Below the pieces are notes generated by a model. It was not told the DNA's origin. It ran no database searches and was given only the letters and a program-made list of their open reading frames with translations. Of a stretch of DNA of 64,000 nucleotides, positions 8,128 to 16,354 are shown piece after piece; within the stretch, counting starts at the first letter, position 1, and every line of letters starts with the position of its first letter. A program made the translations under genes and the position numbers. Location: NCBI GenBank assembly GCA_963741135.1, contig CAVUHC010000005.1, forward strand, positions 1 to 64,000, read 5' to 3'. This stretch comes from Gp6-AA40 sp963741135 (GTDB lineage Bacteria; Acidobacteriota; Vicinamibacteria; Vicinamibacterales; UBA2999).

Positions 8128-10764
8128 ATGAACGCCTTGAGGGACATGAGCAGCCCCGAAAGGGGGCAGCGCGCGGCGAACACGTTCGAGACGGTCGCCA
8201 GCTATCTCCTGTTCCAGGAGCGCGGCACCGAGCGGCTCGATCATCTGAAGACGCTTCTCGTCAAGAATCAGGACTTGTTGCCGGATGGTTATGCCACCGG
8301 TGCGGCCGATCTCGAGGTTCTGCCTCCGTCCACCGACGACGACTTCGCTCTGGCGCTGCGTTTCAGCAGCGACTTGACGCTTGATGCCCAGTCCTTCAAC
8401 CGTGCCTGGAGCGAAGTGGCGCACCAGACCACAGGTCGCTGGGGAATTCCAGTGCCGACGCGAGTAAGGCTGATATCGGATCCAGATTTTCCACGCACGA
8501 GCATCCAGTTCGAGTTTTCCGGCCAGACACGCTTAATCGATCTCGAAGCGCCCGAGGGGATGGCCCTGATCTCGATGGACGGTGCGCCCGAATCCGCCCG
8601 GGAGTTTCACGAACGATTCCAGCAAGATTGGCGGCACCTCCAGGCGCTGAAGAGCGACACGTGGTGGGCGGTGCCGCGCTGGTCCCTTCCAGTGTGGCGC
8701 GCGGCGGGGCTCAGCGTGTGGGGCGGAGGCGCCTATCCGGCGCTGGCGATGGACGGCGCGCTGCAGAAGGATCCGACAATTCTCCTGACTTCGGAGTCAA
8801 CTGAGTTCCTGGTGCAGCGAGTTGCACAGCAGTATCCGTGTACTGCCGCTGAGGTATGGGCGGCTCGCGGCGCATTGCTGCGGCAGGATCTGATTTCCTG
8901 GGTCAAAGCGTCAGGAAGGCCGCGGGCGCTCCTCTACCCGCATCTCGTGTTCGACGCATTGGCGGACCTGGGCCGCGCGAGCTCCGAGACGCAGCGTGTG
9001 AGCACGTCAGCCGGCTACCTCGACACGCTGAAGCAAGGACCGAACGCTGCCTGGCCTCAGGTGTCAGGTTCAAAGCCTCCGTGCGAGCCTCCCAAGATCG
9101 AGTCCGACGCCTTTCGCGGCGTCGAGGAGTGGCTGCCCCCGCTGAAACCCAAGGTTCGGGTCGCGCTCGGCGCAGAGCTCGTGCGGGCCTGGACGGATGA
9201 ACGCCGGATTGTCGCGACCGCTCCCTCCTCAGCACAAGCTCGCCAGTCCGATAAACCAGCTGCGTCACGCGCGATCGAACGGCGCCGGATCGGCAGTTCA
9301 CCAGAGCTGACGGAGGCGTTGGAGCACTATCGTGAGGCGGTCTACAGGCGCAGCGGCATTTGGCTGCCGGATGTGACATTCGGAGACGCCTCGCTCGAAT
9401 TGTCGGACACCCAGGCGCGTCACTTTCGGGTGGCCCTTCTGGATGCTCAAGATCAGGAAGCCACGTCTATTGACGCGCGAACGACGGGTCAGGAGGGGAT
9501 CGATCGTTTGATTGCGGCGCTCGACGAAGCGGTTTCGCCTGCGACTCTCGCGTGGATCGACGCCGAATCTGTCAAGCGCCTGATGACCGGGGACGAGCGC
9601 ACTCGGAAGGCCGTCGAGAAACAGGATCTGTCGGCGACCGACCTCAAGCTTCTCTTGCGGGCCGTGATCAGCCGGGCGGGGACCGACGCGCCAGGCGCAT
9701 CTTCTCCTCCCGCGGGCTCGGTCCGGGACAGCGACTGGCTGATCTCTTCGCTGGTGTTCTGGAGGCCCTTCTATGAGGATACGCACGCACCGGTGCTCGA
9801 GGGCCCGAAGCTTTTACCCGATCTCGCTGCCCGATTGCGTCGTCTCCAGGCGCGACGGGATGCGAAGGCTGGCGCCGCGAAGCCAGGTGCTGCGTCTGCC
9901 GTGGTCCGGCGCGGGATCGATGCCCTCGAAGCAGGCCGCGTCGACGATTCGGAGAAGCTCTTTGAAGAGGCATTGCGCACCGCGCCGCGCGCGGAAGTCG
10001 AGACCATCTTCATCGATGAGTACGCGGCCCGGTGGCAGGCAAGCCGCCGCGCCCGAACCACCGCGGCCTGTCTCAAGCCGACAGAAGCCACCCTGGACCC
10101 GGGTGCTCGAATCGACGTGGAGACGTTGCTGGACGAGCCGGAATCCCGACGCAATCCATCCACGTCCCGCAATCTCGCGCTGTGCGTCCTCTCGTCTATG
10201 CCTCCGACGGTGCCGAAGGCGAAAGCGGCCCTCCGATTGAAAATCGCCGAGCAATATGGCGCACCTGAAGAGTGGCCTGCGGAGCAGGCCAGGTGGCTCG
10301 CGCTTCAACTGCTCGAGGAGTACGAGCCGTCACGGGATCCGATCGCCGTGAAGGACCAGGGCCTCCGCTTCATGACAGCGGCCGTTCGTCGGTTGCCGTC
10401 AGTTCAGGACGCCAACAACGCGTTCAACGACCTCAGAGGCATTTGCGCCAAACCGGGCCCGAGGAACTGGTGCTGGCCTCTGCTTCCGACCGTTGCCGAA
10501 GCCCGTCCCTACCCGTGGACCTTCATGGATCTTGCGATCGCCCTTTCGGATCGGGAGATGAACGCGGACGCGCGAGAGCGCACTGCGCTGGGTGGAACGC
10601 GCGCGTTTGCTCTACGCGTCCGACAAGACGGCCGCGAAAGAGGTGCGGCAGCGCTTCGATTTCTGGGTGGCCTATGCTCGGGCCAATGCCCTCTGGATGC
10701 TTGGCTCGAACGGTCAGGCACAGAGGTTCGAGGAAGCGCGGCGCATCATTCCAGCATTGACTGA
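8128..10764 (+). CDS. Large C-terminal region of the STAND protein: FlhA-like (FHIPEP C-domain-like) repeats and TPR
   Basis: No enzyme motif is visible. Residues about 60-285 contain WGIPVPTRVRLI, a GMALISM strand, VPRWSLPVW, TEFLVQRVAQQYP and a closing helical segment. These fall in the order and spacing of the FlhA/YscV cytoplasmic export-gate domain (LPPVRIRDN, GLPAVWI, THLTEVIRRH, IRDL..ILEAL). A second copy seems to begin near residue 397 (YREAVYRRSGIWLPDVTF) and end at SVRDSDWLISSLVFW near 531-545. This is similarity by eye and needs profile confirmation. A TPR-like unit (GIDALEAGRVDDSEKLFEEAL) lies near 594-614. Real coding continues only to about 10575; after that the natural sequence shifts into the frame of the next entry and the last 60 or so residues here are artefactual. 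It lies 7 bp behind the NTPase stop and probably belongs to the same polypeptide. Confidence 0.6.
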   Translation: MNALRDMSSPERGQRAANTFETVASYLLFQERGTERLDHLKTLLVKNQDLLPDGYATGAADLEVLPPSTDDDFALALRFSSDLTLDAQSFNRAWSEVAHQTTGRWGIPVPTRVRLISDPDFPRTSIQFEFSGQTRLIDLEAPEGMALISMDGAPESAREFHERFQQDWRHLQALKSDTWWAVPRWSLPVWRAAGLSVWGGGAYPALAMDGALQKDPTILLTSESTEFLVQRVAQQYPCTAAEVWAARGALLRQDLISWVKASGRPRALLYPHLVFDALADLGRASSETQRVSTSAGYLDTLKQGPNAAWPQVSGSKPPCEPPKIESDAFRGVEEWLPPLKPKVRVALGAELVRAWTDERRIVATAPSSAQARQSDKPAASRAIERRRIGSSPELTEALEHYREAVYRRSGIWLPDVTFGDASLELSDTQARHFRVALLDAQDQEATSIDARTTGQEGIDRLIAALDEAVSPATLAWIDAESVKRLMTGDERTRKAVEKQDLSATDLKLLLRAVISRAGTDAPGASSPPAGSVRDSDWLISSLVFWRPFYEDTHAPVLEGPKLLPDLAARLRRLQARRDAKAGAAKPGAASAVVRRGIDALEAGRVDDSEKLFEEALRTAPRAEVETIFIDEYAARWQASRRARTTAACLKPTEATLDPGARIDVETLLDEPESRRNPSTSRNLALCVLSSMPPTVPKAKAALRLKIAEQYGAPEEWPAEQARWLALQLLEEYEPSRDPIAVKDQGLRFMTAAVRRLPSVQDANNAFNDLRGICAKPGPRNWCWPLLPTVAEARPYPWTFMDLAIALSDREMNADARERTALGGTRAFALRVRQDGRERGAAALRFLGGLCSGQCPLDAWLERSGTEVRGSAAHHSSID

Positions 10765-11584
10765 GTCACCTGCAACGGAGACCGACTCCACGTTGAAGGC
10801 GTCTGGCCTGGTTCTTGGCATCCGCCTTCTGCTCGACGGCCCAAACCCCGATCAGGCCACGGCCGCCACGTTCATGGACATGGGCTTGAAGAGTTCGCCA
10901 GGCGACCCGGCATTCCTGTCGACCGCGATTTTTTACGGCCTGCGTCTCGGGAACGTTGCGGCCGTTGAACGGGCGGTTCGCGATGCGTATGCGAAGGCAT
11001 CGACCGAGAAAGACCCGGAAAATCGCGCCCGTCTTCTGCTCATTTCGGCGGTCGGTGGTCTGATCGCCGGACACGATCGCACGCAGTCGGAGTTGGCCGC
11101 TCGCCAGTTCATCCGGACCGGGCATCGGTTCGCGCCGCTGGTGTCAATGCTTCTGAGCGCCGGTACGAGGGGAGTCGCCCAGGACGATGCGAATCGACTC
11201 CTCGAGGAGCGCTGGGCGCGCATCGACAGCGCTACGTGGGACGCGCGCCTGCGGGGAGGGGATGGAGACGCGTGGTACGAGATGCTGGTCGGCTATTTCC
11301 TGGGTAAAGTGCCGGCGGGTGACATTTTCGACGTGCTCCGGGACGATTCCGTGTTCGCCTCATCGAAGCTCGAGGGATTGCAGGTCACCAGGAAGAGATT
11401 GCTCACCGAAGCGTATTTCTACGACGCCGTACGACGAATGGCTGCCGGCGACCAGGCTGGTCAGGTGACGAGCCTGCAGCAGGTGGTCGACCTCGGTCTC
11501 AAGGGTTACGTCGAGTACGAGATAGCCGTTCACCTGCTCCGCGTGGGTTCGATGCCTGGGAAGGCACTCGCCAGCGCCCGTTGA
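10592..11584 (+). CDS. Alpha-helical repeat C-terminal tail of the STAND protein (frameshifted from the preceding ORF)
   Basis: This 330-residue frame is rich in alanine and leucine helices (RARLLYASDKTAAKEV, AFLSTAIFYGLRLGNVAAVERAV, FIRTGHRFAPLVSMLL) and looks like a TPR/SEL1-type solenoid without a crisp repeat. Its GTG at 10592 lies inside the previous gene. Reading upstream in this frame gives RESALRWVERAR, a smooth continuation of the upstream helices, so a single-base shift around 10560-10580 joins the two. As a solenoid at the end of a STAND protein it would be the ligand-sensing or oligomerisation part (inference from family architecture). Confidence 0.6.
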   Translation: MERARLLYASDKTAAKEVRQRFDFWVAYARANALWMLGSNGQAQRFEEARRIIPALTESPATETDSTLKASGLVLGIRLLLDGPNPDQATAATFMDMGLKSSPGDPAFLSTAIFYGLRLGNVAAVERAVRDAYAKASTEKDPENRARLLLISAVGGLIAGHDRTQSELAARQFIRTGHRFAPLVSMLLSAGTRGVAQDDANRLLEERWARIDSATWDARLRGGDGDAWYEMLVGYFLGKVPAGDIFDVLRDDSVFASSKLEGLQVTRKRLLTEAYFYDAVRRMAAGDQAGQVTSLQQVVDLGLKGYVEYEIAVHLLRVGSMPGKALASAR

Positions 11585-11641
11585 AATACTGAGCGTTCGC
11601 TTTCCCTCAGCCTTCCAAGCCCTGTCCCAAGCGACCCATTG

Positions 11642-12772
11642 CTACCTCGTCGCGTTGGCTCCGGTGCCGGCACGATACGTCTTGCTGAAGTTGTTGCGCG
11701 TGTTCGTCACCGTGAAGGTGCCGTCCTGCTGCGCCGTCACTCTGAAATAGTTCGACTTCCCGTTGTGCACCGGCGCGGGTGGTGCCTGCTGGCCCGGCAG
11801 CGGCGGCGTCCAGGTACCGATCGGCATGGCGTCACCCGGCTGATCGACTCCATTTGCGATGAACGCGCCGGGCACCGTGTACTCCTGGCCGCTCAGCAGC
11901 GAAAAGTGCATCTGCCACAGATCCTCGAGGCCCGGGGACGCGAACACCGTCTTCATCGTCTCGGGCTCGCCACCCTTGCGAGTGCCGTCATTCATGATGC
12001 CGACCCGCGGACGAAGCGCGTGAACGAGCACCGGTGAATTCGAGCTGGCTTGCCCATGGTGCAGGCCAAGCAGGAGATCGACGGTCCCGATGCGGTTGTT
12101 CGGGCACATCAGCTCGAATTCCTTGTTCTTGGTGTTGTCTCCGAGATGAATCGTTCGAAATCGACCGAAGGTGACGTGGATGCCCACGGACATCGGGTCC
12201 TCGGCGTTGTTGTCGCCTTTCGTGAAGCTCGCGCAATACGGATTCGGCGCCCCGGCGCCCTTCAACGGCGTTTTGATCGGCTCGCCCGCCGACATCACCA
12301 CGCCCACGTCGACGCCCGCGAGCGGAATCTTGTCGCCCGGCTTGAGGACCGTGTGCTGAGCCTTTGCGATCAGCTCGGAGTAGACGTTCTTGAGGAAGTC
12401 GTCCGCCGCCTGACCGGGTTGCACGTTGGGACCGTGATCGTAGTAGTGCTTGATCGGGATCTGCTTGGCCAGCTCCGCAAGCCCGCCGAAGTGATCGCCG
12501 TGCCAGTGGGTGATGATCAGGTGATCGATCTGCGTGAGGCCGGCATCTTTCGCGGCCTCCATGATGCGTCCCGCGTCGCGAGGAGCTGCGACAGCGCCCC
12601 CATTCCCGGTGTCGATGAGCAGCGACTCACCGGTCGGCGACACAAAGAGCGTCGCATTGCCGCCTTCGACGTCGATGACGTAAATCTGCAGTGGCTTCGC
12701 GGTGCGGCTTTGCGCCAGCGCCGGCGCAACGGAACACGCGAGGGCAAGCAGGCACGCGATCGTTGTACGCAT
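11642..12772 (-). CDS. Secreted metallo-beta-lactamase-fold hydrolase (ComEC/Rec2-like MBL), paralogue 1
   Basis: The start is set at ATG 12772 because a strong AGGAGAG site precedes it and it opens a signal peptide (MRTTIACLLALACS, then APALAQ). The MBL fold follows: GNATLFVSPTGESLLIDTGNGG and the zinc-binding ITHWHGDHFGGL. A further metal-ligand region includes IHLGDNT. The family resembles the extracytoplasmic MBL domains related to ComEC, with a distinctive C-terminal tail (TVTNTRNNFSKTYR). The paralogue at 14168-15298 shares the signal peptide and tail almost unchanged. Substrate unknown. A longer reading from 12829 would translate the upstream repeat and is unlikely. Confidence 0.8.
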   Translation of the reverse strand: MRTTIACLLALACSVAPALAQSRTAKPLQIYVIDVEGGNATLFVSPTGESLLIDTGNGGAVAAPRDAGRIMEAAKDAGLTQIDHLIITHWHGDHFGGLAELAKQIPIKHYYDHGPNVQPGQAADDFLKNVYSELIAKAQHTVLKPGDKIPLAGVDVGVVMSAGEPIKTPLKGAGAPNPYCASFTKGDNNAEDPMSVGIHVTFGRFRTIHLGDNTKNKEFELMCPNNRIGTVDLLLGLHHGQASSNSPVLVHALRPRVGIMNDGTRKGGEPETMKTVFASPGLEDLWQMHFSLLSGQEYTVPGAFIANGVDQPGDAMPIGTWTPPLPGQQAPPAPVHNGKSNYFRVTAQQDGTFTVTNTRNNFSKTYRAGTGANATR

Positions 12773-12782
12773 ATCAACTCTC

Positions 12783-12897
12783 CTCGGGTTCCGGGATTCG
12801 GGATTCGGGATCGGGATCGGGATTCGCAATCAAATACCTGAGCTCTTGATCCGAACCCGAATCCCGATTCCCGAATCCCGATCCCGAGTCCGACCCC
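12783..12897. repeat. GGATTCGGGATTCGGG-type inverted low-complexity repeat
   Basis: GGGATTCGGGATTCGGGATC-like units occupy the left side and the mirrored CCCGAATCCCGATTCC units the right side, around an AT-richer centre (AATCAAATACCTGAGCTC). It lies between the MBL gene start and the aminotransferase stop (same strand), so it may form a hairpin in the mRNA. The same unit appears inside the coding region at 47581-47625. Confidence 0.75.
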
Positions 12898-12898
12898 G

Positions 12899-14083
12899 TT
12901 ACGAAACAGGCGCCAGCGATTCGCTCGCGAGCAGGTCCAAAGCCGCCAGGACACCGCCCGCCTTGTGCGGTACGCCAGCCAGCGCGAGTCCCATCTCGAC
13001 GCCGCTGAGTGTGCCCGCCAGCATGAGATCGTTAAAGTCGCCGAGGTGGCCGATCCGGAAGACCTTGCCCTTCAACTTCCCGAGGCCGGTGCCGAGCGAC
13101 ATATCGAAACGCTCGAGGACGACCTGGCGGAATGCGTCCGCGTCGCGCCCCTCCGGCATCATCACCGCTGTCAGCACGCCGCTGTATTCGTCCGGATTCT
13201 GCGCGACGATGTCGAGCCCCCACGCTTTCACTGCGGCGCGCGTCGCTCGGCCGAAGCGCTCGTGGCGGGCGAAGATATTCTCGAGTCCTTCGTCCATGAG
13301 CATCTTGATGGCTTCCCGCAGCCCGTAGAGCAGGTTCGTCGACGGCGTGTAGGGGAAGAAGCCCGCTTTATTGTCCCGGAGCATCGCCTCCCAATCCCAG
13401 TACGCACGTGGCATGCGGGCCGTCTTGGACGCCGCGACTGCCTTCTCGCTGATCGCATTGAAGCCGAGTCCCGGCGGCAGCATCAGCCCCTTCTGAGAGC
13501 AGCCGATCGTCACGTCGACGCCCCACTCGTCATGGCGGTACTCGATCGAGCCGAGCGAGGAGATTGTATCGACGAGCAGGAGTGCCGGATGCCGCGCCGC
13601 GTCGATCTGCCGCCGGATGTCGGCAATGCGGCTGGCGACGCCGGTCGACGTCTCGTTGTGCACCACGGCAACGGCCTTGATCTGATGGTCGCGATCGTCG
13701 GCGAGCTTGGCGTACACGACCGCCGGATCGACGCCGTGCCGCCAGTCGCCCGCCACGAAGTCGATCTGAAAGCCGAGGCGCGTGCCCATCTCCCGCCACA
13801 GCGTGGCAAAGTGTCCCGTCTCGAACATCAGGATCTTGTCACCAGGCGACAGCGTGTTGACCAGCGATGCCTCCCACGCGCCTGTGCCTGATCCTGGATA
13901 AATGATGACCGGCGACGTTGTCAGGAAGACGCCCTGCAGTCCGGATAACACTTCGCGAGCGAGTTTGGCGAACTCCGGTCCACGATGGTCCATCGTCGGC
14001 TGCGACAACGCGCGCAACACGCGTTCGGGAACGTTGGTGGGTCCGGGAATCTGGAGAAAATGGCGGCCGCTCTTGTGTGGCAT
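12899..14083 (-). CDS. Class V aminotransferase (alanine/serine-glyoxylate aminotransferase type)
   Basis: The start at ATG 14083 follows an AGAGGTAG site. The protein opens HFLQIPGPTNVPERVL, the standard beginning of serine/alanine-glyoxylate aminotransferases. The PLP-binding lysine is in CSQKGLMLPPGL, and the glycine-rich PGSGTGAWEASL and VVHNETSTG segments fit the same subgroup. Likely cytoplasmic conversion of glyoxylate to glycine using serine or alanine (family knowledge). It lies between two closely related MBL genes on the same strand; a shared pathway is not obvious, and the arrangement may come from duplication around it. Confidence 0.9.
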   Translation of the reverse strand: MPHKSGRHFLQIPGPTNVPERVLRALSQPTMDHRGPEFAKLAREVLSGLQGVFLTTSPVIIYPGSGTGAWEASLVNTLSPGDKILMFETGHFATLWREMGTRLGFQIDFVAGDWRHGVDPAVVYAKLADDRDHQIKAVAVVHNETSTGVASRIADIRRQIDAARHPALLLVDTISSLGSIEYRHDEWGVDVTIGCSQKGLMLPPGLGFNAISEKAVAASKTARMPRAYWDWEAMLRDNKAGFFPYTPSTNLLYGLREAIKMLMDEGLENIFARHERFGRATRAAVKAWGLDIVAQNPDEYSGVLTAVMMPEGRDADAFRQVVLERFDMSLGTGLGKLKGKVFRIGHLGDFNDLMLAGTLSGVEMGLALAGVPHKAGGVLAALDLLASESLAPVS

Positions 14084-14097
14084 TGCTACCTCTGGGT

Positions 14098-14163
14098 GCG
14101 AGGCCACGGAGGCCACGAAGACGAATTGTGGCCAATTCGTCTCTGTGGCCCTTGTGGCCAACC
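14098..14163. repeat. Inverted repeat of the GGCCACGGAGGCCACGAAG family
   Basis: Left arm GGCCACGGAGGCCACGAAG, then ACGAATTGTGGCC; right arm AATTCGTCTCTGTGGCC, then CTTGTGGCC. It lies between the MBL paralogue 2 stop and the aminotransferase start, where it could act as a terminator for the first or attenuate transcription into the second. Confidence 0.7.
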
Positions 14164-14167
14164 GTTA

Positions 14168-15298
14168 CTACCTCGTCGCGTTCGCCCCGCCCGGGCGATA
14201 CGTCTTGCTGAAATTGTTGCGCGTGTTCGTCACCGTGAAGGTGCCGTCCTGTTGCGCGGTGATCTTGAAATAGTTCGATTTCCCATTGTGCGCGGGCGCG
14301 GGTGGCGCCTGCTGGCCGGGCAGCGGTGGGGTCCAGGTCCCGATCGGCATCCCCTCGCCCTGCTGATCCCACTGGTTGGCGATGAACGCGCCGGGAACGG
14401 TGTATTCCTGGCCGCTCAGCAGCGAGAAGTGCATCTCCCACAGATCCTCGAGACCCGGTGAGGAGAAGAGCACTCGCATCGCGTCGGGCTGTCCGCCTTT
14501 ACGCGTGCCGTTGTTGATGATGGCTGCGCGTGGCTGGAGAGCATGGACCAGCGCGGGCGAATTCGAGATCGCCTGGCCGTGGTGCGAGACAATGAACAGA
14601 TCCGCCCCGCCGAGGCGGTTGGTCGGGCACATCAGGTCGAGCTCCTTGTTGTAGGTGAGGTCGCCCATGTGCACGATCCGGAACTTGCCGAACGTGATGT
14701 AGCTGCTCACCGACTGCGCGTTCTCTGTCGGATCCGGAGCCTGCGCGGGGGAGACGGCCCCGCAGTATGGATTGGGCCTGCCCGCGCCAGATAGATTCGT
14801 CTTGAGCACCTGGCCGGCCGATGCCACCACGCGCCAGTCGAGATCCTTGACGGCCAGCTTGTCGCCCGGTTTGGCGACCATGTGCGTGCCCTTCGCGGTC
14901 AGACCCGGATAGACGTCCTTGAGAAAATCGTCTGCGGCCTGGGCGGGCTGCACGTTGGCGCCGTGGTCGATGAACTGGCTGATCGGTATCTGTTTGGCGA
15001 GCTCCGCGAGGCCGCCAAAATGATCGCCGTGCCAGTGCGTGGTGATCAGATGGTCGATCTTCGTGACGCCGGCGTCCTTGATCGCCTCCATGATGCGCGC
15101 GGCATCGCGCACCGCGGCCGCACCGCCGTTGCCGGTGTCGATGAGCACCGTCTCACCGGATGGCGTCAAGAAAAGCGTGGCATTGCCGCCTTCGACGTCG
15201 ACGACGTAGATCTCCAGTGGTTTCGCTGTGCGGGTCTGTGCCAGCGCCGGCGCCGCGGAACACGCGAGGGCAAGCAGGCACGCGATAGTTGTGCGCAT
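14168..15298 (-). CDS. Secreted metallo-beta-lactamase-fold hydrolase, paralogue 2
   Basis: The 376-residue protein has the same signal peptide opening (MRTTIACLLALACS), the zinc motif TTHWHGDHFGGL and the same C-terminal tail as the gene at 11642-12772. Differences concentrate in the middle (GAVSPAQAPDPTENA insert). A GGAG-like site (AAGGAGTTC) precedes ATG 15298. Both copies keep the HWHGDH metal ligands, so both should be active. The cleaved ester, phosphodiester or lactone is unknown. Confidence 0.8.
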   Translation of the reverse strand: MRTTIACLLALACSAAPALAQTRTAKPLEIYVVDVEGGNATLFLTPSGETVLIDTGNGGAAAVRDAARIMEAIKDAGVTKIDHLITTHWHGDHFGGLAELAKQIPISQFIDHGANVQPAQAADDFLKDVYPGLTAKGTHMVAKPGDKLAVKDLDWRVVASAGQVLKTNLSGAGRPNPYCGAVSPAQAPDPTENAQSVSSYITFGKFRIVHMGDLTYNKELDLMCPTNRLGGADLFIVSHHGQAISNSPALVHALQPRAAIINNGTRKGGQPDAMRVLFSSPGLEDLWEMHFSLLSGQEYTVPGAFIANQWDQQGEGMPIGTWTPPLPGQQAPPAPAHNGKSNYFKITAQQDGTFTVTNTRNNFSKTYRPGGANATR

Positions 15299-15365
15299 GT
15301 GAACTCCTTCAGTTCGAGATAGAGCGCGATCGTAGGTGGGTGGCAGTTGGCTGTCAATCCAAGGG

Positions 15366-15486
15366 ATCAGGGATTTAGGGGATAGGGACTAGGGGTCAGG
15401 GACTAGGGGTAGGGTTAGGGGTTAGGGTTAGGGTTAGGGTTAGGGTTAGAGATTGGACCCTTGGGATTTGGGTTTTGGGTTTTGGG
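15366..15486. repeat. Low-complexity TTAGGG/GGGATTT repeat tract
   Basis: From 15366 the sequence is a run of GGGATTTA, GGGACTA and then perfect GGGTTA units (about 15410-15450), ending in GGGATTTGGGTTTTGGGG. The unit equals the vertebrate telomere repeat by coincidence of composition. It fills the gap between MBL paralogue 2 and the FtsB-like gene. G-quadruplex formation is plausible. Related tracts lie at 57823 and 58613. Confidence 0.85.
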
Positions 15487-15489
15487 GAT

Positions 15490-15840
15490 TTACCGACCCG
15501 AATCGGCCGGTTTAACGTCCTTGATGATGAAGAGTTTCTCCCCTGGGCGGATGAGACCAAGCTCGCGGCGGGCGATGGCTTCGATGGCGTAGGGGTCCTC
15601 ACGCAGTTCGCGGGCCTGTTCGCGCAGCTGCGCGTTCTCCGCCCGCGACCGCTCCAGCGACGATTCGAGGGTGCGGTACTGCTGCCGCGCCTTGAGCATG
15701 GCGAGGAATCCTCGGTCGCCGACGAGGGCGTCGACGATCAGTACGCAGCCGACCGCCACGACGAGGTAACGCACAACCCGCCCGCGGCGCCGCCGCGGGA
15801 GCGAGGAAGTCTGGTCGGCGTTGGTGGAGGTCTTTTTCAC
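15490..15840 (-). CDS. ftsB: Septum formation initiator, FtsB/DivIC family
   Basis: From GTG 15840 the protein is about 116 residues: a basic N-terminus, one transmembrane helix (VVRYLVVAVGCVLIVDALVG), a coiled coil (LESSLERSRAENAQLREQARELR) and the family-typical tail IEAIARRELGLIRPGEKLFII. FtsB-like proteins bridge FtsL and FtsQ in the divisome. The size and order fit exactly. The frame is open further upstream to 15915 but that part is not conserved-looking, and no strong ribosome site was seen, so the start is uncertain. Confidence 0.8.
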   Translation of the reverse strand: MKKTSTNADQTSSLPRRRRGRVVRYLVVAVGCVLIVDALVGDRGFLAMLKARQQYRTLESSLERSRAENAQLREQARELREDPYAIEAIARRELGLIRPGEKLFIIKDVKPADSGR

Positions 15841-16018
15841 GAAATCATCGCGGCAGCGTTCACGTCTGGTCCGGCTCGTCCGTGGGAGAATAGCGCGTTT
15901 CGATCGTGAGTACAAGTCCCTTTTTAGACACTGCCCATTCTTCTCCGTGTCTCTGTGTCTCCGTAGCTCGTCTCAACGAAGGTTGTACCGCAGTGGAGAT
16001 CCGCGTACAAGTGAAATC

Positions 16019-16351
16019 GTGAGCTCAGCTGCAGAAAGCCGTCCCGTGATCGTGCTGACGACGCTCGGCGCCCAAACCGACGCGGCCGCCTTCGCGCGCG
16101 TGCTCGTCGACGAGCGCCTGGCGGCATGTGTGAACATCCTGCCGCCGATGACGTCGATCTACAGATGGAAGGGGGCGATCGAGGAAGACCGCGAGCAGCA
16201 GCTGGTGATCAAGACGACCAGCGATCGCGTCGCCGCGCTCGAGGCGAGGTTCCACGAGCTGCACCCGTACGAAGTGCCAGAGTTCCTGGTCATCGGCGTC
16301 AGTGACGAGTCGCCGGCGTACCTGGAGTGGCTGGGGGAGTCGGTGACGTAG
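16019..16351 (+). CDS. cutA: CutA divalent-cation tolerance protein
   Basis: The 110-residue protein from GTG 16019 matches CutA length and pattern: VIVLTTLGAQTDAAAFARVLVDERLAACVNI, then the IYRWKGAIEED strand and LHPYEVPEFLVI. CutA forms a very stable PII-like trimer; a role in copper tolerance was proposed in enterobacteria but the function is unsettled. An upstream start (15821) would overlap the FtsB-like gene and a repeat arm and is rejected. It is convergent with the KimA gene, with three bases between the stops. Confidence 0.9.
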   Translation: MSSAAESRPVIVLTTLGAQTDAAAFARVLVDERLAACVNILPPMTSIYRWKGAIEEDREQQLVIKTTSDRVAALEARFHELHPYEVPEFLVIGVSDESPAYLEWLGESVT

Positions 16352-16354
16352 CGA

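Noticed and set aside
15405..15452. Linear-chromosome telomere
   Set aside because: The tract is internal, flanked by ordinary genes on both sides; similar G-tracts are found at other internal positions.
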